A DNA stretch of 64,000 nucleotides from Herbiconiux sp. VKM Ac-1786 (GCF_015350805.1 NZ_JADKSG010000002.1:372001-436000), one strand, 5' to 3'; shown: positions 21,280 to 29,788, counted from the stretch's first letter. A program made the numbers and translations. Notes: generated by a model from the letters alone, not told the origin.

Positions 21280-21789
21280 ATGGCCAACCCGCTCCGCAAG
21301 ACCATGGTCTACCTGGGACTCGCCGACGAGGAGCTCGACTACGAGACTCCCGCCGCCGAGCCGCAGCGACAGGCGCCCGTCGCGCCCGTGCCGCATCCTC
21401 AGGCAGCTCCCAGCCAGGCCCCCGCGCCCCAGGCCACCCGTGCGCCGGTGACCCCCCTCCGCAAGACCTCGCACACCACTCAGACGAAGAATGTGGCTCC
21501 TGCTGAAATGAACGAAATCCTCACCGTGCACCCCAAGCAGTACAAGGATGCCCAGGTCATCGCCGAGAACTTCCGCGAGGGCATCCCGGTCATCATGAAC
21601 CTCTCGCAGATGACGGATGCCGATGCGCGCCGTCTGATCGACTTCGCCGGCGGCCTCTCGCAGGGCCTCTACGGCAAGATCGAGCGCGTCACCAGCAAGG
21701 TCTTCCTGCTCTCCCCGTCGCACGTCTCGGTCTCCGGAGACGCCGGTGGCGAGGCCCGTGCGGAGTCGTCCTTCTTCGTCCAGTCATAA
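21280..21789 (+). CDS. sepF: cell division protein SepF
   Basis: 169 residues, strong GGAGG site. N-terminal membrane-binding segment ([18 protein letters not shown]), a Pro/Ala/Gln-rich linker, and the C-terminal SepF domain ([34 protein letters not shown]... [20 protein letters not shown]... VFLLSP). In Actinobacteria without FtsA, SepF is the main membrane anchor of FtsZ and binds its C-terminal tail. Standard length. Confidence 0.97.
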   Translation: MANPLRKTMVYLGLADEELDYETPAAEPQRQAPVAPVPHPQAAPSQAPAPQATRAPVTPLRKTSHTTQTKNVAPAEMNEILTVHPKQYKDAQVIAENFREGIPVIMNLSQMTDADARRLIDFAGGLSQGLYGKIERVTSKVFLLSPSHVSVSGDAGGEARAESSFFVQS

Positions 21790-21796
21790 TTGCTGA

Positions 21797-22102
21797 GTGG
21801 GTTCACTCGTAGCGATCATCGCGACCGTCGTCTATTTCGCGCTGCTGCTGTACTTCTTCCTGATGTGGGGTCGGTTCATCCTCGACCTCGTCCGGACGGT
21901 CCGCCGTGACTGGCGGCCGACCGGCGCGCTCCTGGTGGTGGCGGAGGTGGCCTACACGGTCACCGACCCGCCCATCCGGTTCTTCCGGCGCATCATCCCG
22001 CCGCTGCGCGTGGGCCCCGTTGCCCTCGACTTCGGCTGGAGCATCGTGATGCTCATCGTGATCATCGGCCTCTCGGTCGCGGGCTTCCTGCGCGCATCCT
22101 GA
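21797..22102 (+). CDS. YggT family membrane protein
   Basis: 101 residues from GTG, seven bases after the sepF stop. Two hydrophobic blocks (VAIIATVVYFALLLYFFLMWGRFILDLV and LDFGWSIVMLIVIIGLSVAGFL) flank the YggT motif VTDPPIRFFRRIIPPLRVGPVALDFG. Function not settled; in Actinobacteria and plastids the family is tied to cell or nucleoid division, and position between sepF and divIVA is conserved. Confidence 0.93.
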   Translation: MGSLVAIIATVVYFALLLYFFLMWGRFILDLVRTVRRDWRPTGALLVVAEVAYTVTDPPIRFFRRIIPPLRVGPVALDFGWSIVMLIVIIGLSVAGFLRAS

Positions 22103-22110
22103 GGCTCGGC

Positions 22111-22135
22111 CATGTGCCCCGACCGGGGGCGCATG
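22111..22135 (+). terminator. hairpin after yggT
   Basis: CATGTGCCCC (22111-22120) pairs with GGGGCGCATG (22126-22135) with one T-G wobble and a 5-nt loop, 9 bases past the yggT stop. No T-tract follows. It probably reduces read-through so that divIVA depends on its own promoter. Confidence 0.5.
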
Positions 22136-22194
22136 TAGTCTGAAAGCACTCGCACCGCCCCGATCGACCCGTTCATGGGACGTTCGTCAGGAAT

Positions 22195-22212
22195 GTTGCT
22201 ACGGTTAGCAAC
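22195..22212. promoter_or_regulatory. inverted repeat GTTGCTA-N4-TAGCAAC upstream of divIVA
   Basis: Perfect 7-bp arms around CGGT, 40 bases before the divIVA start codon, in an AT-richer stretch. Symmetry and position suggest an operator over the divIVA promoter. No regulator can be named from the window. Confidence 0.5.
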
Positions 22213-22252
22213 GCGTTATCACTGTCTGTCAGAGCAATAAAGGTGGAAGACC

Positions 22253-22897
22253 ATGGCGTTAACTCCGGAAGATGTTGTTAACAAGAGATTTTCTCAGACC
22301 AAGTTCCGTGAAGGATACGACCAGGACGAGGTCGACGACTTCCTCGACGAGGTCGTGGTCGAGCTCCGTCGCCTGACGCAGGAGAACGAGGAGCTGAAGG
22401 CCCAGCTCGAGAGCGGCTCCGCTCCCGTCGCCGCGGCTCCGGCTCCGGCCGTTGCCGAGGAGACGCCGGCCCCCGCACCCGTCGCCGAGGTGCCCGCACC
22501 CGTCGCCGCGGCTCCGGCCGCCGTCTCCACGCCGGCTCCGGCTGCCGAGGTCGAGGACGACGCGGTCTCCACCACGAACCTGCTCCAGCTGGCGCGTCGT
22601 CTGCACGACGAGCACGTCAAGGAGGGTGCCGACAAGCGCGACGCCCTCATCGCCGAGGGTCACGCCACCGCCGCGCGCATCGTCGCCGAGGCCGAGACCA
22701 AGCAGCGCAACGAGCTCGCCCGTCTCAACCAGGAGAAGGCCGGCATCGAGCACCGCATCGACGAGCTGCGCACCTTCGAGAAGGACTACCGCGCCGGCCT
22801 CAAGGGCTACATCGAGGACCAGCTGAAAGACCTGACCTCCTCGAGCGTCGACAACGAGAAGACCCCGTCCTCCAGCTTCAGCGGCTTTGGCGGATAG
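22253..22897 (+). CDS. divIVA: polar growth protein DivIVA / Wag31
   Basis: 214 residues with AGGTGGAAG upstream. N-terminal lipid-binding domain MALTPEDVVNKRFSQTKFREGYDQDEVDDFLDEVV with its membrane-inserting crossed loop, a Pro/Ala-rich linker (about 60-100), and a long C-terminal coiled coil (LLQLARRLHDEHVKEGADKRDALIAEGH...). Marks curved poles and recruits the elongation machinery in Actinobacteria. The 3' end overlaps lspA by 11 bases. Confidence 0.97.
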   Translation: MALTPEDVVNKRFSQTKFREGYDQDEVDDFLDEVVVELRRLTQENEELKAQLESGSAPVAAAPAPAVAEETPAPAPVAEVPAPVAAAPAAVSTPAPAAEVEDDAVSTTNLLQLARRLHDEHVKEGADKRDALIAEGHATAARIVAEAETKQRNELARLNQEKAGIEHRIDELRTFEKDYRAGLKGYIEDQLKDLTSSSVDNEKTPSSSFSGFGG

Positions 22898-23489
22898 TCA
22901 GACCCAGAAGGCTCGCCCCCGGGTACTGATCGTTCTGGCGGTCGTCGCAGCTGCGGCGATCGCCATCGATCAGTTCACGAAGTTCCTCGTGGTCTCGAAC
23001 CTCGAACTGGGTGAGGTCGTCCCCGTCGTGGGCGACCTCATCCAGTTCCGTTTCGTGAAGAACTCGGGAGCCGCCTTCTCGATCGGCAACGCGTACACCT
23101 GGATCTTCTCGATCCTGGCGGCCGCCGTGACCGTGGTGATCGTCTGGTTCTCCCGGCGCATCCGCTCGATCGCCTGGGCCTGGGTGTTCGGACTGCTGCT
23201 CGGCGGCACGATCGGCAACCTGATCGACCGGCTCTTCCGGGAGCCCGGCTTCGGTGTGGGGCATGTCATCGACTTCCTCACCATCCCGCTGCTGCCGGCG
23301 ATCTTCAACATCGCCGACGTCTGCATCACCGGCGCGATGGTGCTGTTCCTCATCCTGACCCTCCGGGGCGTGGGGCTCGACGGCACGCGCGGCGAGAAGC
23401 CGGTGGCGTCCGAGCCCGAAGCCGCGCCTGGTGCAGAGCCCGGAGTCCAGCCCGGGGCCGATCCGCTGGCCGAGCCGGAGAAGTCGTAG
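22887..23489 (+). CDS. lspA: lipoprotein signal peptidase LspA
   Basis: 200 residues. Aspartyl membrane peptidase that cuts signal peptides from prolipoproteins. Four membrane helices; [12 protein letters not shown], the first catalytic Asp in [11 protein letters not shown] and the second in FNIADVCI. The only suitable start is TTG ([13 protein letters not shown]) inside the divIVA end, implying translational coupling. A C-terminal Pro/Glu/Ala tail of about 35 residues (ending LAEPEKS) goes beyond the family core. Confidence 0.95.
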   Translation: MADSQTQKARPRVLIVLAVVAAAAIAIDQFTKFLVVSNLELGEVVPVVGDLIQFRFVKNSGAAFSIGNAYTWIFSILAAAVTVVIVWFSRRIRSIAWAWVFGLLLGGTIGNLIDRLFREPGFGVGHVIDFLTIPLLPAIFNIADVCITGAMVLFLILTLRGVGLDGTRGEKPVASEPEAAPGAEPGVQPGADPLAEPEKS

Positions 23490-23491
23490 CG

Positions 23492-24412
23492 ATGGAGTCG
23501 CGCACCCTCCCCGTGCCCGACGGACTCGACGGCACGCGGGTCGACGCCGGCATCGCGAAGCTGCTCGGCTTCTCGCGCACCTTCGCCGCCGAGGTCGTCG
23601 ACGCCGGCGGCGTGAGCGTCGACGGTCGGCCCGTCGGCAAGAGCGACCGGCTGCGCCGCGACACCTGGCTCTCGGTCGAGTGGGCTCCCAAGGAGGAGCC
23701 GCGCATCGTGCCGGTGATCGTGCCCGAGCTCGACGTCGTGTACGACGACGACGACATCATCGTGGTCGACAAGCCCGTGGGCGTGGCCGCGCATCCGTCG
23801 GTCGGCTGGGACGGGCCGACCGTTCTCGGCGCCCTCGTCGGCGCCGGCTACCGCATCGCCACGAGCGGAGCGGCCGAGCGTGCGGGCATCGTGCACCGCC
23901 TCGACGCGGGCACCAGCGGCCTGATGGTCGTCGCGAAGAGCGAGGAGGCCTACACCTGGCTGAAGCGCCTCTTCCACGACCGCGAGGTCGACAAGATCTA
24001 CCACGCGCTCGTGCAGGGCCACCCCGACCCCTTCGCCGGGACCATCGACGCGCCGATCGGCCGGCACCCGCGCTCCGACTGGAAGTTCGCGGTCACCGCC
24101 GACGGCAAGCACTCCATCACGCACTACGAGACGCTCGAGGCGTTCCGGGCGGCGACGCTGCTCGAGATCCATCTCGAGACCGGGCGCACCCATCAGATCC
24201 GGGTGCACATGGCCGCTCAGCGGCACCCGTGCGTCGGTGACTCGATGTACGGGGCCGACCCCGTGCTGTCCGCGCGGCTCGGGCTCGGTCGGCAGTGGCT
24301 GCACGCGATGCGGCTGGGCTTCGTGCATCCGCGCACCCGCGAGTACGTCTCGTTCGAGAGCCACTACCCGGCCGATCTGCAGCACGCGCTCGACGTCGTG
24401 CGGGGCGACTAG
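23492..24412 (+). CDS. RluA/RluD family pseudouridine synthase
   Basis: 306 residues, two bases after lspA. N-terminal S4 RNA-binding domain ([30 protein letters not shown]), catalytic domain with [12 protein letters not shown] and the catalytic aspartate in [19 protein letters not shown], then [11 protein letters not shown]. Converts uridines to pseudouridine in 23S rRNA; precise target sites cannot be told. Last gene of the dcw-linked run; the dnaE gene that often follows is not here. Confidence 0.95.
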   Translation: MESRTLPVPDGLDGTRVDAGIAKLLGFSRTFAAEVVDAGGVSVDGRPVGKSDRLRRDTWLSVEWAPKEEPRIVPVIVPELDVVYDDDDIIVVDKPVGVAAHPSVGWDGPTVLGALVGAGYRIATSGAAERAGIVHRLDAGTSGLMVVAKSEEAYTWLKRLFHDREVDKIYHALVQGHPDPFAGTIDAPIGRHPRSDWKFAVTADGKHSITHYETLEAFRAATLLEIHLETGRTHQIRVHMAAQRHPCVGDSMYGADPVLSARLGLGRQWLHAMRLGFVHPRTREYVSFESHYPADLQHALDVVRGD

Positions 24413-24418
24413 CGGGCC

Positions 24419-25579
24419 TCAGGGCAGCAGCACCACCAGTTTCGTGGCCGAGACGCCGCCGCGCAGGCGGTCGAGGGCGGGCTGGATGCTCGGCAGCCCG
24501 GTCCCCACCACCTCCGCCCGGGGCAGCACCCGGTGGCGGCCCTCGGCGAGGGCGGCGGGGAGGTGGTCGGTCCAGAGCATCCGGCCGACCTCGTTGTCGA
24601 CGAGGGTGCTGCCCCAGACGAAGCGGGCCCGGACGCCGTGGCGAAGGCACCGCAGCTGCAGGGCGACGTTGCCGGCCACGAGCCGTGCGATCATCCCGAC
24701 GCGGCGGCGGGAGAGGCCGGCGCGGCGGGGCTGGTCGTAGAACGACACCGACGGGCTGGTGAGGGCGACGCGTCTCGCGCCCGTCGCGGCGGCGATCGCG
24801 ACGCACGGTTCGGCGGAGCCGGTCGCGATGGCGATCACACCGGCGACCGGCTGCCCGCCGACGGCCTCGACGACCTTCGCCACGACGTCGGGGTCGCGGT
24901 AGTCGATCGCCACAGCCGCTCCGAGTTCGAGCAGCAGCGCGTGGTTCGCGGGGGAGGCGGTCGTCACGACGCGGTAGCCGGCGGCGACCGCGAGCTGCAC
25001 GGCGTTCAGGCCGACGCTCGTGGCGCCGCCCCAGACCACCACGGTCTCCCCGCGGGCGGGGGCGATCCCGCTGCGCTCGGCCACGCGGTCGGACCCGATT
25101 TGCGGATGCGCGAGGGCCAGGTGGTCGCTCTGGAACAGCGCGACGGCCGCCGTCGAGACCGCGAGGGGCAGGGCCACGACATCCTCGAAGGCCTTGCCGT
25201 CGGGGACGGGGGCGGTGAGCGCCTCCTCGAGCAGGAGGTGGTGCTGAAAGGCGCCCTCGCCGACGTGGTCGCGGCCCTTCTCGACGCCCAGCGCGTAGCC
25301 CACGACGCGGTCGCCCTTCGCGAACCGGGTCACCGTGGCGCCGACGGCGACGACCTCGCCGGCGACGTCCTCGCCGAGGACGGCGGGGGAGTCGAGCCAG
25401 CGGTACATCATCCGGCCGTTGGACTGGATGACCGCGTCGAGCGGGTTGACCGCGACGGCCCGGGCGCGCACGAGGAGCTGGGTCGGACCGGCGACCGGCA
25501 CGGGGGACTCGCGCACGGTGAGGTCGGCGTAGGGGGCGTCGAGCCACGCGGCGGTGTTGGGGGACGTGCTGGCGGGCAT
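24419..25579 (-). CDS. zinc-free MDR-family oxidoreductase (quinone reductase-like)
   Basis: 386 residues. Medium-chain dehydrogenase/reductase fold: GroES-like N-terminal domain (VNPLDAVIQSNGRMM, VLGEDVAGEVVAVG, GDRVVGYA) and a Rossmann domain with VVWGGATSVGLNAVQLA. No cysteine pattern for zinc, so it resembles NADPH-dependent enoyl/quinone reductases rather than alcohol dehydrogenases. Substrate unknown. The ATG at MPASTSPN was chosen because GGAG sits before it; two upstream ATGs lack this. Divergent from a TetR gene with a palindrome between, so probably induced by the TetR ligand. Confidence 0.85.
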   Translation of the reverse strand: MPASTSPNTAAWLDAPYADLTVRESPVPVAGPTQLLVRARAVAVNPLDAVIQSNGRMMYRWLDSPAVLGEDVAGEVVAVGATVTRFAKGDRVVGYALGVEKGRDHVGEGAFQHHLLLEEALTAPVPDGKAFEDVVALPLAVSTAAVALFQSDHLALAHPQIGSDRVAERSGIAPARGETVVVWGGATSVGLNAVQLAVAAGYRVVTTASPANHALLLELGAAVAIDYRDPDVVAKVVEAVGGQPVAGVIAIATGSAEPCVAIAAATGARRVALTSPSVSFYDQPRRAGLSRRRVGMIARLVAGNVALQLRCLRHGVRARFVWGSTLVDNEVGRMLWTDHLPAALAEGRHRVLPRAEVVGTGLPSIQPALDRLRGGVSATKLVVLLP

Positions 25580-25641
25580 CCGGATCTCCAGGGCTGGTCG
25601 GTTGTTCGTGGTTTGTGATGACATGACGTGCCATGACCATG

Positions 25642-25658
25642 ATGACACGGAATGTCAT
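25642..25658. promoter_or_regulatory. TetR operator ATGACA-N5-TGTCAT
   Basis: Perfect 6-bp inverted repeat 11 bases before the tetR start codon, within the 90-base divergent region shared with the MDR oxidoreductase. A further ATGACAT half-site stands at 25618-25624. Size and symmetry suit a TetR dimer repressing both genes. Confidence 0.65.
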
Positions 25659-25669
25659 AGAGTGGGAGC

Positions 25670-26269
25670 ATGACTCGATGGGCTCCGGATGCGGCACTGC
25701 GACTCGAGGCGGCCGCGCTCGACCTCGTGGAGGAGCAGGGGTACGCGGCGACCACGGTGCCGCAGATCACCGCGCGGGCCGGGCTCACCACCCGCACCTT
25801 CTTCCGGCACTTCGCCGACAAACGGGACGTGTTCTTCCTGCGCGACCGCGAGTTCCCGCGGGTGATCGCGGCGGCGCTGGAGGGGGCGCCCGCGGGGGCC
25901 GACGCGGTCGAGGGGGTGCCCGCGGGGGCCGACGCGGTCGACGTGGTGCGGCAGGGGATCGCCCGTGCGGTGTCGCCGCTGGAGGGCTGGCGGGAGCCGA
26001 TCCTGCGGCGCCGGGCGATCATCCGGGCCGAGGACCAGCTGCGGGAGCGCGAGCTGCTGAAGTCGGCGCACCTGGCCGACGCGATCGCGGGCGGGCTCGT
26101 CGAGCGCTCGGTGGCCCCGGAGCGGGCCCGGCTGGTGGCCTCGGTCGCCGTGCTCGTGTTCGAGCGGGCGCTCGACGCGTGGCTCGACTCGCCGCCGACC
26201 CGGCCCCTCGCGGCGTTCCTCGACGAGGGCTGGCGGGAACTCGACGAGGTGCTGCGTCATAAAGCGTAG
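25670..26269 (+). CDS. TetR family transcriptional regulator
   Basis: 199 residues. N-terminal helix-turn-helix (LEAAALDLVEEQGYAATTVPQITARAGLTTRTFFRHFADKRDVFF) and a variable ligand-binding domain. Between them lies a perfect 10-residue duplication, EGAPAGADAV/EGVPAGADAV, from a 30-bp tandem repeat. Divergent from the MDR oxidoreductase with an operator between the two genes, so it most likely represses both; the inducer is unknown. Confidence 0.92.
   Translation: MTRWAPDAALRLEAAALDLVEEQGYAATTVPQITARAGLTTRTFFRHFADKRDVFFLRDREFPRVIAAALEGAPAGADAVEGVPAGADAVDVVRQGIARAVSPLEGWREPILRRRAIIRAEDQLRERELLKSAHLADAIAGGLVERSVAPERARLVASVAVLVFERALDAWLDSPPTRPLAAFLDEGWRELDEVLRHKA
25880..25939 (+). repeat. 30-bp in-frame tandem duplication in the tetR gene
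   Basis: Two adjacent 30-bp units (25880-25909 and 25910-25939) differ at one base (C/T), adding ten residues to the loop after the DNA-binding domain of the regulator. The near identity suggests a recent slippage event. Confidence 0.9.
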
Positions 26270-26352
26270 GACCGGCACGGCGCTCTGACCGCGCTGCCTA
26301 CAGTGGCACGACTCCGCAGCCGCGGAGCATCGCCCGAGCAGCTGGAGCCACC

Positions 26353-27468
26353 ATGACCACCGATCCCCTCAAGTTCGCCTACTGGGTGCCGAACGTCAGC
26401 GGCGGGCTCGTCGTGTCGACCATCGAGCAGCGCACCTCGTGGGACTACGACTACAACGTCACGCTCGCGCAGACCGCCGAGCGCGTCGGCTTCGAGTACG
26501 CGCTCAGCCAGGTGCGCTACCTCTCGAGCTACGGCGCCGCCCAGCAGCACGAGTCGACGAGCATCAGCCTGGCGCTGCTGCTCGCGACCGAGAAGCTCAA
26601 GGTGATCGCCGCCGTGCACCCGGGCCTCTGGGAGCCAGCGGTGCTGGCGAAGTTCATCCTCACCGCCGACCACTTCTCGCACGGCCGGGCCGCGGTCAAC
26701 GTCGTCAGCGGCTGGTTCAAGGACGAGTACACGAAGCTCGGACTGCCCTGGCTCGAGCACGACGAGCGCTACCGCCGTTCGGCCGAGTTCATCCAGGTGC
26801 TGCGGAAGCTCTGGACCGAGGAGAACGTCGAGTTCGCGGGGGACTTCTACCGCGTGAACGACTTCACCCTGCGACCGGGTCCGTTCCCGGTGGAGGGGCG
26901 CGAGCATCCGGAGATCTTCCAGGGCGGCAACTCGACGGCCGCCCGCTTCAACGGCGGGGCGCACGCCGACTGGTACTTCTCGAACGGGAAGGACTTCGAC
27001 GGCTTCACCGAGCAGTACGACGAGGTGACGCGAATCGCGGCCGAGCACGGGCGCACGGTGCGGTTCGGCCTGAACGCGTTCACGATCATCCGTGACACCG
27101 AGGCCGAGGCGCGGGAGCAGCTGCGGGAGATCATCGCGAAGGCCGACAAGCCGTCGGTCGAGGGGTTCCGGGCGTCCGTGCAGCAGGCGGGCGCCTCGAC
27201 GGCCGACAGGAAGGGGATGTGGGCCGACTCGTCGTTCGAGGACCTCGTGCAGTACAACGACGGCTTCCGCACCCAGCTGATCGGCGACGCCGAGCAGGTC
27301 GCGCGGCGCATCATCGCCTACAAGCAGCGCGGGGTCGACCTGTTCCTGCTCGGCTTCCTGCACTTCCAGGAGGAGCTCGAGCACTTCGGCACGACCGTCA
27401 TCCCGATCGTGCGGGAGCTCGAGGCCGAGCTCGAGCGCACCGGCGAGCTGCGCCCCGCCACCGTCTGA
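26353..27468 (+). CDS. sfnG: SfnG-like FMNH2-dependent dimethylsulfone monooxygenase
   Basis: 371 residues, luciferase-like TIM-barrel family. KFAYWVPNVSGGLVVSTIEQRTSWDYDYN at the start and the whole length match SfnG, which oxidises dimethylsulfone to methanesulfinate with reduced FMN for sulfur supply. Related SsuD-type enzymes share NVVSGWFKDEYTKLGLPWLEHDERYRRSAEF and GGNSTAA. GGAG precedes the ATG. The next gene encodes an SfnB-like flavoprotein, which supports a sulfur-scavenging role. No flavin reductase gene is nearby, so FMNH2 must come from elsewhere. Substrate is inferred. Confidence 0.85.
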   Translation: MTTDPLKFAYWVPNVSGGLVVSTIEQRTSWDYDYNVTLAQTAERVGFEYALSQVRYLSSYGAAQQHESTSISLALLLATEKLKVIAAVHPGLWEPAVLAKFILTADHFSHGRAAVNVVSGWFKDEYTKLGLPWLEHDERYRRSAEFIQVLRKLWTEENVEFAGDFYRVNDFTLRPGPFPVEGREHPEIFQGGNSTAARFNGGAHADWYFSNGKDFDGFTEQYDEVTRIAAEHGRTVRFGLNAFTIIRDTEAEAREQLREIIAKADKPSVEGFRASVQQAGASTADRKGMWADSSFEDLVQYNDGFRTQLIGDAEQVARRIIAYKQRGVDLFLLGFLHFQEELEHFGTTVIPIVRELEAELERTGELRPATV

Positions 27469-27480
27469 TTCCTCGTCGGA

Positions 27481-27534
27481 AGCCCGCGGCAACGGGCTCC
27501 CGGCGATCCACCGCCCGGTTCCCCGGGCGATCCA
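27481..27534 (+). promoter_or_regulatory. two small hairpins between sfnG and the SfnB-like gene
   Basis: AGCCCG-CGGCAA-CGGGCT (27481-27498) and CGCCCGG-TTCC-CCGGGCG (27512-27529) stand side by side, the second flanked by two copies of GGCGATCCA (27502-27510, 27526-27534). They could trim or stabilise the mRNA or modulate the downstream gene. GGCAAC recalls the S-box core but there is no room for a full SAM aptamer. Confidence 0.4.
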
Positions 27535-27558
27535 GCACACCGAACAAGGAGCATCATC

Positions 27559-28803
27559 GTGACCCTGACAGACCAGACGACCGACCCCTCGACCGACCGG
27601 TGGCGGGACGCAGCCCGCCCACAGACTAGCGCCGACTGGCTCGACCGCGCCGCGGATGTGTCGGACATCCTCGCCGCCGACGCCGTGGAGCGCGACCGTG
27701 CCGGGCTGGCGCCGCACCGGGAGGTGGCGCTGCTGAAGGCCTCCGGGCTCGTGACGCTGCTCGGGCCGGTCGAGCACGGCGGCGGCGGGCAGACGTGGGC
27801 GACCGCGTACAAGGTGATCCGCACGGTCGCCCGGGGCGACGGCTCGATCGGCCAGCTGCTCGGCTACCACTACCTCTGGGCGTGGGCGGCGCGGCTCGTC
27901 GCGACCGAGGAGCAGATCGCGGCCGTCGAGGAGCTGTACACCTCCCAGAACCTGCTGTTCGGGGGCGCGGTGAATCCGCGGGACTCGGATCTGAGCATCC
28001 GCTCGGAAGGGGACACCCTCGTGTTCTCGGGGCGCAAGTCGTTCTCGACGGGCGGGGTCGTCAGCGACCTGACCGTGCTCGAGGGCGTGCTCGAGGGCAC
28101 GGACACGCACATCTTCGCGATCGTGCCGACCGATCAGCCGGGCATCGTGTTCGGGAACGACTGGGACAGCCTCGGGCAGCGGCTGACCGAGTCGGGGTCG
28201 GTCGAGATCCGGGACGTGCGGGTGGACTGGGCGGCGGCGGCGGGGTTCGTCGACCGGGTGTTCCAGCCGCTGACGTACAACACGCTGAACGTGCCGACGA
28301 TCCAGCTGGTGTTCGCGAACTTCTACCTCGGCATCGCCCAGGGCGCGCTCGCCACCGCCGCGGCCTACACGCGGTCGACGACGCGCCCCTGGCCGTACGG
28401 CGGCGACGACAAGGCGCGGGCATCCGACGAGTGGTACCTGCTCGAGGGGTACGGGTCGCTTCAGTCGAAGCTCTGGGCCGACGAGGCGCTGATCGACGCG
28501 GTCGGCGAGGAGATCAGCGCGGTGCTGCACGCGCCGCGGGAGGAGCTCACCGAGCGGCGGCGCGGCGAGATCGCGGTGCGGATCGCGGCGGCGAAGGCCC
28601 GCATCTCGGACGACGGGCTCGAGACCGCGACCAAGGTCTACGAGCTGACCGGGGCGCGGGCCACGGCGAACTCGGTGGGGCTCGACATCTTCTGGCGCAA
28701 CCTCCGCACGCACTCGCTGCACGACCCGGCGCCCTACAAGCGCCGCGAAGTGGGGCAGTACGTGCTGCTCAACGAGATCCCCGAGCCCACCTGGTACACC
28801 TGA
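27559..28803 (+). CDS. SfnB/DszC-like acyl-CoA dehydrogenase-fold flavoprotein
   Basis: 414 residues from GTG with AAGGAG upstream. Acyl-CoA dehydrogenase fold: helical N-terminal domain, FGGAVNPRDSDLSIRSEGDTLVFSGRKSFSTGGVVSD in the beta domain, and C-terminal helices with ARATANSVGLDIFWRNLRTHSLHDPAPYKRREVGQYVL, as in SfnB and dibenzothiophene monooxygenase DszC. Such enzymes are flavin monooxygenases for organosulfur compounds rather than true acyl-CoA dehydrogenases. Follows sfnG by 90 bases on the same strand and probably shares its operon. Confidence 0.83.
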   Translation: MTLTDQTTDPSTDRWRDAARPQTSADWLDRAADVSDILAADAVERDRAGLAPHREVALLKASGLVTLLGPVEHGGGGQTWATAYKVIRTVARGDGSIGQLLGYHYLWAWAARLVATEEQIAAVEELYTSQNLLFGGAVNPRDSDLSIRSEGDTLVFSGRKSFSTGGVVSDLTVLEGVLEGTDTHIFAIVPTDQPGIVFGNDWDSLGQRLTESGSVEIRDVRVDWAAAAGFVDRVFQPLTYNTLNVPTIQLVFANFYLGIAQGALATAAAYTRSTTRPWPYGGDDKARASDEWYLLEGYGSLQSKLWADEALIDAVGEEISAVLHAPREELTERRRGEIAVRIAAAKARISDDGLETATKVYELTGARATANSVGLDIFWRNLRTHSLHDPAPYKRREVGQYVLLNEIPEPTWYT

Positions 28804-28830
28804 GCGGGCCCGGGCCTGGGCTCGCGCTTC

Positions 28831-28882
28831 GGGTCGCGCAAAGGGCCCTTGGCGCGCAGTTGAAGGGCCCTTTGCGCGACCC
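28831..28882. terminator. palindromic intergenic element, copy 2 (bidirectional terminator candidate)
   Basis: Perfect 20-bp arms (28831-28850 and 28863-28882) around a 12-nt loop, between the convergent SfnB-like and glycosyltransferase genes. The outer ten bases of each arm are identical to those of the element at 2631-2682. No T-tract. GC-rich hairpins of this kind end transcription in some Actinobacteria. Confidence 0.65.
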
Positions 28883-28888
28883 CGGCGG

Positions 28889-29788
28889 TCAGTCCGCGGG
28901 GGCCGGGTCCAGGGCGGGGGCTGGGGCGGGGTGGGGGACCCCGCCCCAGCGCTGGGCCGTGCGGTGCTCGTGCAGGGCGCGCTCGGCGTGGAGCGCGGGG
29001 TAGATGCCGAGGAACACGGCCATCGGCGCGAGAAGGCGCACGTCGTGGATGCCGTGGGCCGCGTAGGTGCGCTGGAAGCGCTCGACGTAGTAGAAGTAGT
29101 CCCGCGGTGAGGAGTCGAGGCGGCGGGCCGACATGCCGACCGTCATCGCCGAGACGTAGCCGACCTTCAGGCCCTTCAGGGCGAGGTGCACGGCGAGGTC
29201 GAGGTCCTCGTGCATCAGGTCCTCGCGGTCGGCGCAGACGTCGCCGCGCACCGCCAGCCAGGCCTCTTTCGTGATGGCCATGTTCGTGCCGAAGAGGAAG
29301 ACGTAGTCGCCGGCGAGCTTGACCTGCAGCTTCCGGAAGGTGTCGTCGGCGTGGTGTCCGAAGCGCCGCATCGGCATGTCGTAGTACTCGACCGGGCCGC
29401 TGGCGGCCACGAAGTCGCCGGTCGAGAAGGCGAGCTGCACCTGCTCCACCCAGTTCGGGGCGAGGGCGGTGTCGGCGTCGATGCGGCCGATGACGGTGCC
29501 GGTGGCGGCGTCGAAGCCGGCGTTCCGGGTGGGGGTGATGCCCTGCTCGGCGTCCTGCTCGATCAGGCGGATGTTCGCCGCCGGGAACGCCTGGATCATC
29601 GCCTCGACCGCCGCACGGGTGCCGTCGGTCGAGCGGTTGTCGACCACGACGATCTCGTGCGCGGGCACGGTCTGCTCGATGGCCGCGACGAGGCAGTGCC
29701 GGATGCCCGCCTCCTCGTTGTACGCCGGGATCACGATCGAGACCGACGGGAGCGCAGCGGCGGGGAGCGGGGCGAGGGTGTCGGTCAC
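28889..29788 (-). CDS. family 2 glycosyltransferase
   Basis: 299 residues. GT-A fold: SVSIVIPAYNEEAGIRHCL, VVDNRSTDGTRAAVEAM, the metal-binding DxD-like IGRIDADTALAPNWVEQ, and a HEDLDLAVHL motif with the probable catalytic base. Transfers a sugar from a nucleotide donor; donor and acceptor are unknown. No clear membrane helix apart from a weak hydrophobic stretch near residue 250. Stands alone, divergent from a GH3 glucosidase gene. Confidence 0.88.
   Translation of the reverse strand: MTDTLAPLPAAALPSVSIVIPAYNEEAGIRHCLVAAIEQTVPAHEIVVVDNRSTDGTRAAVEAMIQAFPAANIRLIEQDAEQGITPTRNAGFDAATGTVIGRIDADTALAPNWVEQVQLAFSTGDFVAASGPVEYYDMPMRRFGHHADDTFRKLQVKLAGDYVFLFGTNMAITKEAWLAVRGDVCADREDLMHEDLDLAVHLALKGLKVGYVSAMTVGMSARRLDSSPRDYFYYVERFQRTYAAHGIHDVRLLAPMAVFLGIYPALHAERALHEHRTAQRWGGVPHPAPAPALDPAPAD

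Noticed and set aside
24419-25579. Zinc alcohol dehydrogenase
   Set aside because: MDR fold but no catalytic or structural cysteines, so a zinc enzyme is excluded.
27481-27558. SAM riboswitch (S-box/SAM-IV) before the SfnB-like gene
   Set aside because: GGCAAC next to a short stem recalls the core, but the gap of 90 bases lacks the other helices and the pseudoknot partner.
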